From Adiantum capillus-veneris (taxonomy: Eukaryota; Streptophyta; Polypodiopsida; Polypodiales; Pteridaceae): 64,000 nt of DNA. Positions 21,201 to 33,564 of this stretch are shown here, in pieces. Positions within the stretch are counted from its first letter, which is position 1. Every line of letters begins with the position of its first letter. Made by a program: the position numbers and the translations under genes. The stretch lies in assembly GCA_014529385.2 (NCBI GenBank), contig CM043969.1, positions 12,112,648-12,176,647 of the forward strand, written 5' to 3'. A model generated the notes under the pieces. The model made no database searches and had not been told where the DNA came from. It worked only from the letters and a program-made list of their open reading frames with translations.

Positions 21201-22590
21201 AATGGCAGACATAAGCGGAAAAATTGCAGTCTTTCTCTAATTTGAGAGCATTAAACTCTCTTAACTCTATCAGTGCCGTTAACGGCAAACATTTGTATTC
21301 GAATTCCACTTTGGCTAATTATTAGCAGCTTAAAGCATTCAGGTTGTCAACTGTAAGCATTTACAGTGTCGTCGGTGTCTTTTTCTTTGTGTTGTGCATC
21401 TTGTCTCTCTTATCTCTCACATCGAGCAACCCACGGCTCACCTCGCGAACCCATTATCCCCGACAACGTGGCAAATACATGGAGTGGTGGTCTAGTGTAC
21501 ACCGTTGCCAGTATGCCACCACCACAGTTCAGCAATAGACGTAGCTAGACTGTCAGTGATATTTTGTTAGCCGTTGGCTCTGGTATCAAGAATTGCCTTA
21601 TGTTGCATAGCATCTTCAGAGGAAGAGATTGTATAGGTATGATCTAGGTCAACCATAAGTCTTGTTGTGATGTAAACAATTTCAAAAGATGTGGTACTAT
21701 ATCTACTTATTAAATAGAACTTTTGAATCAAATAATCAAATAGTACTATTATGGAACCATTGGTCTATCTCATTATAAAAGTATGTTTCAATTCTCAAAT
21801 TAATCTAGCATATAAGTGGTAAATGATACAAGTTTACGAACAACTCAATAGCTTGGCAGTTGGCTTTTCCATAAAGAGCGCAAACATTTTCAAACTGGGT
21901 GCTTACTTGGAGTTTGTTAATTTTGAAATTCAAAATTTGTGAGAAGGATCTATATTAAACAGAGATTGCTTTCATAATTTGTGAATCATTGGATTCAAAT
22001 GTGGCTTTGTTCCTTAATTAGTAGCATCAAGATTGAAAAACATATAACACGCAATTATCAATGATAAATGACAATTGTTAAGTAATCATCCATAAATGAT
22101 AACAAAAATTAATTGTATCATGAGTGAATGTCAATAAATTTTGTTCTAAAGAGAGAGAAGAAAGAAAGACTTACAAATGATATTCACAACGACATGGTAT
22201 GTGATTAGTCTCACCACGATTAGATGTCTTATCCCTTGTCTTGGATAGCTTCCAAAGATATGGGAAGAGAGATGGTAGGCTGTTCAAAGGGTATGTTGAA
22301 TACACCGAGGTAAAATAACTCATAAGTTTGTGAATATAGGCATCAATGAATATGTTGTTTAATCTTATGAATGCATGAGATAGAAACAAGTATAGAGTGA
22401 AGTGACAAATATCGATGAAAAAGAAAGGAAGAGATACATTATCAGAAGTTGTCATAGATTTTTAATGTACTTGCTTAGAATTAGCATCAAAACTAGAAAT
22501 ATAATAAGCTTAATAAAGTTCAAAGCATAGATGATAGTAGTTTTGTTTTTTAGATTATTACCCAAAAATTAATCAAAATTGGCAACCTAT
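21200..22590. other. AT-rich DNA, no gene recognised
   Basis: Mostly AT-rich, without repeats I can name. TGGTATCAAGAATTGCC at about 21588 resembles an initiator-Met tRNA primer site, but no LTR terminus adjoins it. A minus open frame at 22171-22455 (94 aa, hydrophobic) has no recognisable domain. Confidence 0.4.
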
Positions 22591-22880
22591 TGATAGCTGT
22601 TTTTTGGCTCTCAAATTATGCCATAGTGAGCTACCTCACCCAAAAAAAAAAACACCTAAACACTATTGACATCCTCACTTTTTTATTGTACATAGGAGTG
22701 TGTGAGTTAGGGGACTTTTCCAATATCTCCTAAAAACACCTCAGCTAGCTAGTTGAGCCAATAAAATAAATAAAAATAAAAGCCAGTTGTGTGTAAAAGC
22801 CCCAATTGAGCAACACGAGAGCCTTGAAGAGTGTTTAGATGTCACTTCTCTTGTTGTCCGCCTCGGACCGCCCCAATTTT
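22591..22880 (+). repeat. 5' LTR of copy A, internally deleted
   Basis: 22591-22800 matches the start of the 3' LTR (33791-34010). It then jumps at TGTGTAAAAGCCCCAATTGA to sequence that in the 3' LTR lies near 36247. About 2.2 kb present in both 3' LTRs (A and B) is missing here, including the LTR promoter region. The LTR end is near the CCAATTTTGG at about 22872. Confidence 0.7.
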
Positions 22881-23659
22881 GGTACACCCACGGAGGACGA
22901 CTTTGTGTTTATTGTTGATTCATATTGCATGGATGCTTGTTTTTTAGCATAATCAAGTAGATCGTATGAATTAGGAAAACTTGTATGACCTATTTGTTTC
23001 CATTGCAAATGGTGCATATTATTGTAAGTACTAAGTTGCAATTTCAATGTGTAATTTGTAGAACCTTAGGTCCTCTTGGGTTGGCCGAAATAAATGCTTC
23101 AATAAATCCTTTTATTTTGCCTCCCATTAGTTTGGAGGTCACGCATAGCTCATGGATAATGATCTAGAAAAAGAGATTTTTTTGTTTTATTTCACTCAAC
23201 ACAGTAGAAAAAATGTTGAAATTAGTAGGAAGATCCATTTTTCAGTAGGAATAAACATTGAAATTAGTAGGAAGATCCATTTTCAACAACGAATGGTGTT
23301 CATGTTTGGTGCTCAAAGAGTAGGAGAAATTCTTGCATCACCAAACCCTGTCATCCTACCTCTTCTTGACTATCAAACATCCTTTGACGTGCATGTTTTC
23401 ATCATGTTCTAGCATAGCTTAGCAAAATATTTTTGAGTGCATAGTTTAATTTCAAGACAACAAAAACTGATCTAGAATATAGTATGGATTGGCATAACGT
23501 TAAAAAGAAACATTTTTAGACAAGAATCTAGAATTTATGTTGAAATTCCTTTCAAGACTCTGTGTGGTTAATTGCATGTCATGTGCAAAAATGATTTTTT
23601 GGAACTAACCTTTGTGTGGTTTGAGCATTTATACCTTTGAGGATATCCCAATCTTCTTT

Positions 23660-25298
23660 GGGAATTTAGAAGAAGATGTTGAATCATGATTTTCTTGCTG
23701 ACTTTAGAATGATTTGCATATCCTTGGCAAAAGGGATGACCTTGAGAAAGGGGATTTTCTATTGCTACGTCTTAGAGGCTACAATGATCAATGGTTTTGG
23801 AGTATGTCTTCTCATATTGAAGACGGATATACCCAGATTTCCAAGGCCTTGAAGACTAGCTTCTCTAAAGTGCCAACAATAGAGAAAACATGGGCTTCAT
23901 TGAGGAGACTTCAACAACATGGTGAAGACTACTTTGCTTATGAGGAGGATTTTTCACATCAATGGAAAATATATGGATTCAATTCTACTTTTTCAGATGA
24001 TGTAAAGATGGATCAATTTATTTTTGGATTGTCTTCTTTTCTAAAGACAAAGGTTACTTGTAGAGTGAACACTCTACCTTTGAAGAAGCAATCACTATTG
24101 CTCGGAGGAAGTTTCATAAGTACTTCTACATCGAAAATGGTTTCCATCATGCTGGAAGAATCGACCATCGGGAAAGTGTTTCAATCAAGGAATCATCTCC
24201 TCTATCCTATTTCTTTCTTTCTACTCCGACAAATATTGAAGATGATGTTTACATGCCAACTGATGATTCAAGTGCTAAAGTGTGTGATAGAGGTTCAAAT
24301 GTGGCATCTCTTTCTTCTACCTTTATCACAAGCCTGCAACAATTGGCACAAGATATCTCAAATGGCATTAAGGATGATTCAATAATGGATACATCCAACC
24401 TTTCAGTGGATGACCAATCTCTAGTCAAAACAGACAAAGATTTCGTGCAACGTGACTCTATAGAGAATTAAGACCTCAAAGGTAACTTTAATCCTAGGGA
24501 AAGATATCATGAAAGTGTGTCTTATTCAAAAGAAGAGAGTGAAGAATAAGAGGAAACCGCAGGTGGGGAGATCATGGACTATATTGATCACAGAGAAACG
24601 ACTATGGACATGGACTACCTGCTCCAAAACACAGTAGAAGAGTGTAAAGCGGATCCTAATGTAAGGATTATCTTCAAGAAGTTTGTGAGGAACTCAAAAA
24701 GCTCTTGTATGAATCATGTGTGCTAAGCATGGAAGACCCTACCATATACAAGAATCCAAGGATTTCACAAGTTTAGAAAGTAATACATCAACATGAGGAG
24801 TTTCAACCTTGCCAAGGGTGGGACTTAGAAGTGGATGGCGAACATAGGAGAGTAGTAGAAAATAGGATCATAAAAGAAAACCATCAAAAAACTATTATTC
24901 TCTTTAATGGTCTATTAGTGGGTGGCTTTTCATTCATGGGGCAGTCTCCTAGCAAGAAATTCCAAGCTTTTGAAGATCCCATCAGTTTAACATTGGGTAT
25001 CATCTCTTCAGAGTCAACCTATCCTCTCTTCGCATATGCATTTTATCCTGGGCATCATACCTTTTTAATTTTTGAAAAACATAAGAACTTGGTGATTGAC
25101 GGATGTTTTCAAACTTTCTACATTCGGATTTTTAGTGTATGGAGGTCTCACATCGTGATACTTTTGGTCTTTTTCATAGATGAAAAATGTGCAAATTGCT
25201 ACATGTGGATCTTGTGTAGGTCCTTACCAAAATCTATTATCATCCAAGGTATTGGAAGCAATAGAAACATTGGTCTATTGTCGACTTATGTGGTATAA
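23660..25298 (+). pseudogene. Gag-like protein of copy A
   Basis: 23714-24385 reads ILGKRDDLEKGDFLLLRLRG, WASLRRLQQHGEDYFAYEED, MDQFIFGLSSFLKTKVTC and a frame-shifted form of STFEEAITIARRKF. The pattern FIxGL...K.KV....PSTFEEAI.IAR matches the retrotransposon gag (capsid-like) domain. A Ser/Asp-rich middle part (24253-24471) and a later frame (24831-25298: ENHQKTIILFNGLLVGGFSF) complete it. No zinc knuckle or enzyme domain is seen. Several stops and frame slips relative to copy B show decay. Its role would be particle formation; the C-terminal part is unrecognised. Confidence 0.55.
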
Positions 25299-25845
25299 TT
25301 TTGGCAACACCTCTAGATAGCATCTTGAGGCATGTGACAAAACTTGTTAAATTATGAAGGTCATGGAGTTTTTGACTTGATGAGCCTACCCAGGTTGAAT
25401 GAATTTTTTGAGCTAGAGTTCAGAGATATTCTCATACAAGCTTTTGAAGATCATAGCAAATACATCAACTTTACCCACGAGGAAGAGTAACCTATCTTTT
25501 ATATCACATTCATAGTTGTGGAAGCAATGATGTACAATAATAAGAGCTACAAGGTTCTTCAACTAAATTCAATAGGTGATTACATACCATACACCTCTCT
25601 TTGGGAAAAAAACTTCAAGATCTTTGATCCTGGGGGGTGCTTGTGGAAACTTTGTAATGGAGGTGGCTTACTCAGCCACTTCATTACATCATGCTATTAG
25701 TGTTGGAGAGAAACTTTCACATCACATAAGGTTTTCTAACCATACAATAAAGATCCTTCAAGAAAGATGAAAGCAGACAAAGACCGACGTTACAAGATCT
25801 ACATGTTGTGGATTGGATAATTGGTACATGAATGTACCATTATCT

Positions 25846-25859
25846 GGGGGGGGGGGAGG
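25846..25859 (+). other. Polypurine tract of copy A, left half, with CACTA target site
   Basis: A G run ending GGGGGGAGG leads directly into the CACTA terminus. On the far side (33779) AGGGGGGG continues into CTAA and the 3' LTR start. Restoring the tract by removing the CACTA element and one AGG gives a continuous purine tract next to TGATAGCC, as expected for an LTR element. Confidence 0.75.
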
Positions 25860-26010
25860 CACTACAAGAGGTCGCTACGAGAGCGTCGCTATATGCGTCG
25901 CTATATAGAGACGCTCATAGCGACGGTTATAGCGACGTTTACACAGAAGACTATAGCGACGCTCATAGCGATGCTACAGAGCCATAAATAGCGACGCTTA
26001 TAGCGACGCC
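25860..26010. repeat. CACTA left TIR and subterminal repeats
   Basis: CACTACAAGAGG is followed by many copies of TATAGCGACGC, CATAGCGACGC or their complements within 150 bp. In En/Spm elements such subterminal motifs bind the TNPA-like protein. Confidence 0.9.
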
Positions 26011-26356
26011 CGAAAGAATTTTTTTTTGGTGGCAGGGCATTCAACCATATTGTACTTGATTCACTTTTTAAAAAAAGTGCAAGGGTAGATAATAGACCCA
26101 AAATAGTCACCCACAAGACGCATTGTTTGCAAAATTGACAATTGTACACATCATAGGCAAAATGAATTGATTGGCAAATGTAATAATGACAATTGTACAA
26201 CATCATAGGCATAAAGAATTGATTGGCAAAAGGAACTGCGCTGACAAATGTAATAATATACATGGTTCAAAAAGACGTATAAAATCCGTCTCATGATACA
26301 TAAGCTATGAGAAACCCTAAACTAATGCTATCTAGCTACGGCTAAACTGACGTCGT

Positions 26357-27665
26357 CTAGTCAGACGTCTCATCGCGTCCAAGCGGCGTATCTGTCGGAT
26401 TCTGCAAAAAAAGACAATAAGACAGCTTTCAGTAAGTATAAACATATAACGACATTTATAAAACAATACAAAAAATAAAAAAGAGTAAACCCTAATACTA
26501 ACCATGCCGCCGCGAGAACTGAGAATGTCCATCAGGGCGTTTAAGCCCTTCCTGCCTGCGTACTCGCGCTCGTACGGTGTGGGATCACGTCCTGTCATCG
26601 ACCACTGTCAAAACATACAAAGAGTTCATTATGTTAGAATTAAAAAACTCATAAACCCTAAACTATCGAACATAAAGAGCAATGTGAAAACACTTACAAA
26701 ATCGGCCTCAAATGATGCCCATCCACCGCTCCCCACGTGGTGCGAGCTCCTTGCCTCTACTCGCGCTCTGGCTGCATCCTTTTGTTGCTTCCACTTGTCG
26801 GGATTCTCGCGCGCTGCTTTCTTCGCATTCTTCCAATCTTCTTTGGCCAGCCAATCTGGCCTGTTCCACCCATTCTTGATTTCCTTTTGCACTTCGGAAC
26901 GCTTGTGTTTGCAGTATTCGCGCATTCGAATCTTCATCAGGTCTTCATTGAAGCGCTGATCCCGTGTTGGAACGGGAAACTCATCATGAAGTATGCTGAT
27001 GACTCTGTTTTTTAAATCACTTGGTACTTCACTCCATTTGTTTAGTATGTAGTGTCTAAACAGCTGAGAGCAAAGACCACGCATGCGCGAGATCACCTTC
27101 TTGCCGTCATCATCCATGATGATGTCGCCGCTGATGTCGACGGAGTAAGGCAAGCCCTCTGGCCAGTGACGCGTGAGCCTGGGTGTCCCGGCAGGGGTCT
27201 CTAGCGGCGTGTCGATGGGGGTACGGACGTCAGGTGTCTCCACCGGCGTCTGGGCCCCGAAGCGAGGAGTGTCGAGTGGGGTGGCTCCTGGCGGAGTAGG
27301 TAGAGGTGTGTAGCTTCTAGGAACAGTCAGCCGTGCAAAACCTGGCGTAGATGGCGATGCTGTGGCTTGTGTGGGGGCGGGCAAAGAAGGGGAGGGTAAA
27401 GAGCCTCGTCGAACACGAGGCGGTGTGGAGGCATCGGTGGCAGAATCCCCACAACAACCGCCACCGCCACCACTAGAGCGCCGGTGTCTAAACGAGTGTG
27501 AAGCTCGTCTCGTCGACGCCGAAGCTTCGGAGCGCGTCGAATGCTCCAAAAGAGAGGGAGATGTGGATGAAGTAGGAACGCGCGATGATGCGCCAGAGCG
27601 ATGACGCTCCACGTACCACTGTCTCTGCTACGGTGACAAAGAAGAAAGAAACTCCTCATCATCCA
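26357..27665 (-). pseudogene. CACTA second gene (Transposase_24-like protein)
   Basis: Minus-strand exons: 27665-26698 (donor GTAAGT), 26604-26503 (acceptor TGACAG, donor GTTAGT) and 26401-26357 (acceptor TTGCAG). The first ATG, at 27665 (MDDEEFLSSLSP), is followed by an in-frame TAG at 27630-27628. The frame then runs VERHRSG through a Ser/Pro/Thr-rich region to WSEVPSDLKNRVISILHDEF, MKIRMREYCKHKRSEVQKEI, NRPDWL and DPTPYEREYAGRKGLNALM. This layout (K..V...L...F, +..R..HK...., P..W, GRKG) is that of the DNA-binding Transposase_24 protein beside CACTA transposases. Apart from the one nonsense codon the gene looks whole. Confidence 0.75.
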
Positions 27666-27938
27666 TACCTGCATTAAACACACGAATATTTAAACTTAAT
27701 ATTGAATGAATAGAGTAGACAATGACGCAAAGACCATTAAATACAATGACGTAATGACGCATATAAATACAATGACGCAATGAATTGAGTGATAGAAGAG
27801 GCAAGTCGAAAACTCAGAATTTTCAATCAAAAGATGTGAGCGCGAGTAGAAAAGAGCGTTATACACCATGGAAGGTACTTAGAGAGCCAGAGCTTTTACA
27901 ACACGGAGCAAAATTGTTCAAATACAATATTTGTGACT

Positions 27939-30900
27939 TTAAGAGATCTCTCTCTCATCCTCGCATAACTCAGCATAACTTCCTATATCTATATAGAGCT
28001 CTCCGTTTAAACACATATCCTCTGTTTGATTTTGTAGCTCCTCTGCATGCACCCCATATAGAGTAGTAGCATCTTGATGCTCATCTGGCACCACCGCAGC
28101 GGCTTCTGATTGAGCATCTTCTCTGATCTCCTCCATTGATGTCGTTGTGATTGGCACATGGTAGCCTTCATACGTCCTTGCACTACGAGGGGCTACCTCT
28201 ATGACGTACCACCAGTTTGATGTAGACTTTGTAGGATGAAATATTACCTGCCAGAGCCACATAACTTACATGAGAGCTTTCAAGCACATAACTTGTAAAA
28301 GGGGGATGTTAACTATTTACATACTTACTTGTTCACAATGCTCGGGTAGTACGAAAGTGTCTCTTAGGTCAGTCCATTTCTTAGTAGAATCCACCTCAAG
28401 AAAACCAGACTCTCCTCTACGCACAGTAGCGTTGCGACCCTCCATGATTATCTTGAACCATTGCACGTCGAACAAGTCGACAAAAAATCCTCTGTAATCG
28501 ATCCTCAAAATCTCTTGCAGCGTGCCGAAGTAAGTGAGTTCCGCCACCACAGGATCTGCATCAGAGGAACGTCGTCGACTAGACTGTTCAAATTTTGCCA
28601 TGATTCCACAATCTTGAGTAAAACGCTTTTTGTCGATTCGTTCCACCCTAAAATGTCGACCTTTACACCATGCTGCTGTGTATGACTTATACTACAACGA
28701 ACAAAGATTATGAGTGGCCGTTCAAACGTTTATAAATAAAGTCACTTGCTAGTCGTACATTGCAAACTTACCTTGGTCGTGCAACCCCGAGAGTACTCCC
28801 ACTCTTCTTCAGTCACTTCGTCACCGCATTGTTGTGCGCTTTTCAATTGGTTGTGCAACCATCTTAAGCTCATGAAGGTTGGTAGGCTCTCCAGAACCGC
28901 TGGATAGTGCATCGGTGGTCGTCTTCCCCGTCTCCACTCGATTCGTGCCCTTTGTCGCTCTTGCTTTGCATCCTCATATTGTGAAATCCACTTTTGCATC
29001 ACTGGATTGTGAAGCATGCAAAATCGGTTGATTTTAGCCTCTAGATCTTCCGTCATCTTCTTCTCAACACCGAGATTGCACATGACAATCCCAGATATGC
29101 GCTCATCATCTATGGTTCGCCATAGCGTGTCCCGGGATTTATCAAATCCGTCTAGCCACTCTCCAATGTACACTAGGGACTCTGATACCAACCAACCTTC
29201 TGCCATGCTACCCTCCGGACGTGCCTTTTGATGCACATATTCCTTAAGTGTTTTCATGAAACGCTCTAAGAAGAACATCCATCTGGAATGAACTGTGCCA
29301 GCTATTTCCACCTCATCAACTATGTGAACAAGAAGATGCACCTGAATGGTTAGCATTGTAGTAGGAAAATGTTTCTCAAACATGCACACAAGCTCCGCAG
29401 CATTTAGTTTGGCGAATGGTATGGAGTCTACGTTGATCTCCTTTTGTGAGATCCATTGCACCAGCTTTGCAAGTTTGTAGATTGTGTTACGGATGTCGAG
29501 AGAAAAACATCCCTCAATGGCAACCGGTAAAATAAACTGTAAAGTATGTGCATCAATGATATTAAAGTCCACATTTTATGCAATGATATTAAAGTCCACT
29601 ATGAACGTACCTGACACATTTTATGCCAATCGTGTGACTTCAAACCGGTAAGCTTTCCTTCTTTAGTAAAACACGTTCGGAGCGAGTGCATTACGCCAGT
29701 GGGGGTCCGCAAAGATCGAATGGTCTCTTTTACTTTGCGTTCTTGGGCTCCTGTGAAAATCCATGGTGCTTTAGGGAGTTTTATCGATCCATCAGACGCT
29801 GTTTGCGGCCAATATTGCTCCATACGATCCACATTTCTAAGGTCAACTCTGGCTCCCAAAGTATCTTTCTTGCCGGTCAGATGGTCCCATAGTAGATTAC
29901 CCACATTCTTGAATATGTGCATTGGATCGAGCAAGTGATTGATCATGAGTCGGGGCCAGTATGGTAACTCGTACCATAGAGATAGTCTCTTCATCCCTGG
30001 AGGCAATCCGTCATCGCACATCTCCTTCTGCTCTAACCATGCTTGCGCAGACATCCTTGGTGGCTCTCTTCCCAAAAAGCCGTCGCGTAACACATGATTC
30101 TCTGGAAGATACGCTTGATGACCTTCGTAGATTTTCTTCTTCAGTGAGGGTGCCCTACGTGCATTCAGTCTAGGTCCACATGTGACACATGCTCTGTATC
30201 CGCTTGTTTGAAGCCCTGCATGTATACACATGATAATAGATCAACTATGGGAAAAAACAAGATTTACAGTGTCTGAGTGAGGAGTGTCAATAGATCACCT
30301 GAGCATTCTCTTAGCCCGGGATAGTCATGCATGGTCCACATTAGAATGCCTCTGATCAAAGCATTCCGTCGTCCTGTGTGTCGGCTCATATCCACCACCT
30401 CTATGCCAATCCACAATTGTTGTAGCTCTTCCAATAGTGGACGAAGATACACATCCATATTCCCCACTTTATATCGCCCTGGCACAATCAAGCTTAGCCA
30501 TAGGTGCCCCTTCTTCGTAGTCAACCACGGGGGAATGTTGTAGTTGACGATGACAACGGGCCATACACTGTAAGATGTTGATCTTTGACCAAATGGATTT
30601 ACGCCATCCATAGCCAGGCCTAAGCGCAAATTTCGAGCTTCCCTGGCAAAATCCGACCATGTTCCATCTATATGTTTCCACGCTACGCAATCTGCAGGAA
30701 TTCGTAGCACACCATCCGAAGATTTATTCTCCTCATGCCATGATGCTAGGGCGGCCATGGACTTACATTCGAAGAAATGCTTGATGCGAGGAAGCAGAGG
30801 GAAATGTCGCAAAACCTTTTGTGGAATTTTTGTCCCGTGGAGATCTACTCGATATCTTTCGGAATCACATTTCGGACACTTCTCCATGTCTATGTATTCC

Positions 30901-31666
30901 CCTTGAAAAGAATGCAGTCATTAGGACAAGCGTGGATAGAATTGTAATCCATCCCCAAGTTTTGCAAAATCTTTCTTGCTTCATCTCGGGAATCTGGCAT
31001 CACATTGTTAGCTGGTAGTATGTGCTCTTTCAGCAATCTACACAACATAAAAATATGATACAGTCGTGTAAAAATCTATCAGATCATTATACATTTAGAG
31101 TTTTATTAAAGTAAACTAATTGTAATAGATCACCTGAAAAGCGCTGTGACGCTAGTGTCACTCCATCCAAACTTTGCCTGCATGTTGAGAAGAACCAGGA
31201 GTGCTTTCAATCTAGACATACGTGCTCCATTATACAATGGCGTATCGGCTTCACTTTTCATATCATCATAGATAAGCCTTTCTGAATCCATGATCGTCTC
31301 GATCATTTCATCAATCTCGGGCTCAAACATTGCCTCGTTGGGAATGTGCTCTGCATGATCATCCCTCGAGCTGTCAGAGGCTACATCTTGTGGCCTCACA
31401 TATGCTGCTTGACCAAAGCGCCTGCGAACACGTCTATTGGGTTGCAAGATTGCTGCTTGTTGGCCAGCGTCAGAGTCCGACGAGTTATAATTGGCAACAA
31501 CACGATCTATAATAGATGGATCGAACTCGCCAAATTCGCGAACGTGCTGCAAAGAAACACGTCTTGTCCGTCGCACAGCATGCTTGCATTGATTACAAGG
31601 ACATAAGACCCTCGTTGAGAGATAGGTGTTTCGGTTGGACGGTCCCACATCCTCGTCGCTACTCAT
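27939..31666 (-). pseudogene. CACTA transposase (TNPD/Transposase_21 family)
   Basis: Six minus-strand exons with GT-AG borders: 31666-31134, 31037-30299, 30215-29611, 29536-28772, 28691-28329, 28247-27939. Exon 1 has the transposase-associated CPCNQCKH motif. Exon 2 has ACPNDCILF, EKCPKC, LRHFPLLPRIKHFF, NLRLGLAMDGVNPFG and YNIPPWL. Exon 3 has LLDPMHIFKNVGNLLWDHL and HDWHKM. Exon 4 is DUF4218 (HLLVHIVDEVEIAG, RPEGSMAEGWLVSES). Exon 5 is DUF4216 (YFGTLQEILRIDYRG). The protein cuts the terminal repeats. A one-base deletion near 30905, between DCILF and GEY, shifts the frame; otherwise the gene reads through, so loss is recent or a sequencing error. Confidence 0.9.
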
Positions 31667-31728
31667 AATGAGGATAAAAAACTTATAACCTGGACAACAA
31701 ATTTAATATTCTATTGGAATTCTTCGTC

Positions 31729-31731
<3 letters not shown>

Positions 31732-31782
<51 letters not shown>
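31732..31782. repeat. (CT)n microsatellite
   Basis: An uninterrupted CT tract of about 51 bp just upstream of the transposase start codon (a GA tract on the transposase strand, in its 5' leader). Confidence 0.95.
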
Positions 31783-31784
<2 letters not shown>

Positions 31785-32098
31785 ACCTCACATTCTCTAG
31801 TCATGTCCAATCCCCGCACACCTCGGTCTAGAGGTGCACGGAGATCAGAACCACCGGGTTATAATCTCGTCTTTATTGGTCAATACCTATATTTGTGGGT
31901 ACAAGAAATCTACACACCCACGTCTACATGATACTGCATGTAGTGGACAAAACCCCTTTGCCTCTTCTCTAGCTGTAGCACTTCACAGCATCTTAACATC
32001 TTTTCACAGTAGATCTTTTCACTGTTCATCTAACTCTAAACCCTAAACCGTAAGTAATTCTTGCGTGGACTCGATCTAACGTAAATAAGCGTAAATCT

Positions 32099-32915
32099 AA
32101 ATAAACGTAAATCTAACTAAAAATAAACCTAAATCTAATTTAACGTAAGTCTACATCTAACCTAATCTTTAACGTCTTTTGGGATAGTTTCCTATGACGT
32201 TAAAACTCTCTTCTTCTTGTGTGTGTGTGTGTGTGTGGGTAAACCTAAATAAACCTAAGTCTAATCTAATATAACATAAATCTAAATCTAACGTAAATTA
32301 TGTTATATTAAAAACAAAGAACTAAACTAACAGGGATTATAAGAACCTTAAAACTGATTTAACACATAATTTTTCACATAACTCGGCAAGAGTTGGCATT
32401 CTCATCACTAAAGATGTGAGAGTTAACTTCCGGCGGTGACGCTGCCTCATCTCCATCCACATCTGGCGACAGCAATTGGCCCTTTAGACCGTTCTTGCTC
32501 TTGTTACTAACTTTGAAGTTGCTGTTGAATGACTAGAGGTTGTCTAGATGGTCATTGTGTCGGGGATGTAGTGACTCTTGCCGCCCTGAAGATCCACCTT
32601 CTTCCCTATCTTCTGAAGACATTTCACCAGTACTTTTGGATCGACGGAGCCCACCATGAGTGAAGGCAGCAATACCCTATATTCCATTGAGGGCTTTCTT
32701 CACCCGCTTCATGCAAGCATCGCAGTCTATGGAGACCTAAATCTAATCTAATATAACGTAAATCTAAATCTAGCGTAAATAAACGTAAATCTAGTTAAAA
32801 ATAAACCTAAATCTAATTTAATGTAAGTCTACATATAACCTAATCTTTAACGTCTTTTAAGATAGTTTCCTACGACGTTATAACTCTCTTCTTCTTGTGT
32901 GTGTGCGCGTGTGTG
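32099..32915. repeat. Direct repeats flanking the captured gene fragment
   Basis: AAATAAACGTAAATCTA at 32099 begins a segment of about 140 bp (through CCTAATCTTTAACGTCTTTT and CTCTCTTCTTCTTGTGTG, to about 32240). It recurs at 32777-32915. The HIPP fragment lies between the copies. They could be duplicated intron sequence of the captured gene or a CACTA-internal duplication. Confidence 0.75.
32374..32736 (-). pseudogene. Captured HIPP gene fragment (HMA domain + CaaX end)
   Basis: After an acceptor-like TTTAG, the minus strand reads VSIDCDACMKRVKKALNGI, a stop, GIAAF, then in another frame VGSVDPKVLVKCLQKIGKKVDLQGG (given in parts: VGSVDPKVLVK, CLQKIGKKVDL). This is a heavy-metal-associated domain with CDAC in the place of the metal-binding CxxC; its middle (beta-strand 2-3 region) is deleted. 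A third frame gives FNSNFKVSNKSKNGLKGQLL, SPDVDGDEAASPPEVN and ends NANSCRVM-stop. CRVM is a CaaX prenylation box at the exact C-terminus. HMA plus C-terminal CaaX defines plant HIPPs, membrane-tethered metal-binding proteins. It lies in the transposase orientation and is not functional as read. Confidence 0.8.
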
Positions 32916-33112
32916 GATGTGTGTGCCAATAAAAAGAGATAAATGGTATAACCTTTCTATCACCCATGCCAAGTATGATAGATTGATTATGCCATTTCCC
33001 TCTTGAATAATAGGTCTTGAGTTCAACTCCTCGTCGGCTAGATCTTTAGGTCTTTTAATTTTAATTAGTTTACTACGACGTTAAATTAGTTTCTTTCTCT
33101 TTCTCTCTCAAT

Positions 33113-33320
33113 GTGTGTGCGTTTTTTTGGATCGTCTGCATGTTTTCTCTCTCTTTTCCTCTCTCAATGTGTGCGTTTTTTGTTTATGCATGTTCTCTCT
33201 CTCTTTTCCTCTCTCAATGCGTGCGTTTTTTGTTTATGCATGCTCTCTCTCTCTTTTTCTCTCTCAATGTGTGTGTGAATTCTTTGTTTATGTATATGTG
33301 TGTGCGTTTTTGTTTTTGTT

Positions 33321-33364
<44 letters not shown>

Positions 33365-33518
33365 AACACTATGTGTGTGTGTGTGTGTATGTGTGTGTGA
33401 GAGAGAGAGAGAGAGGGAGAGAGAAAGAGGGGAAGGGAACATAAGAATGAGGAGAGGGAAGGAGCATACCTGGCTCTCCTTCCTCTCCTCGTGTGTGTGT
33501 GTGTGTGTGTGTGTGGAG

Positions 33519-33561
<43 letters not shown>
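33113..33561. repeat. Cluster of TG/CT/GA microsatellites and CTCTCAATG(T/C)GTG repeats
   Basis: TTTTCTCTCTCAATGTGTG units recur near 33100-33270 with spacing close to 60 bp. A CT tract lies at 33325-33360, GT/GA tracts at about 33370-33422, GT at 33490-33515 and GA at 33523-33561. All open frames here are artefacts of dinucleotide repeats. Confidence 0.85.

Positions 33562-33564
<3 letters not shown>

Noticed and set aside
21586-21602. TGGTATCAAGAATTGCC as a retroelement primer-binding site
   Set aside because: It resembles the initiator-Met site, but no LTR end (CA) precedes it and no gag or pol follows.
26504-26959. 151-aa plus-strand ORF
   Set aside because: Shadow of the CACTA second gene, whose minus frame has the family motifs and splice sites.
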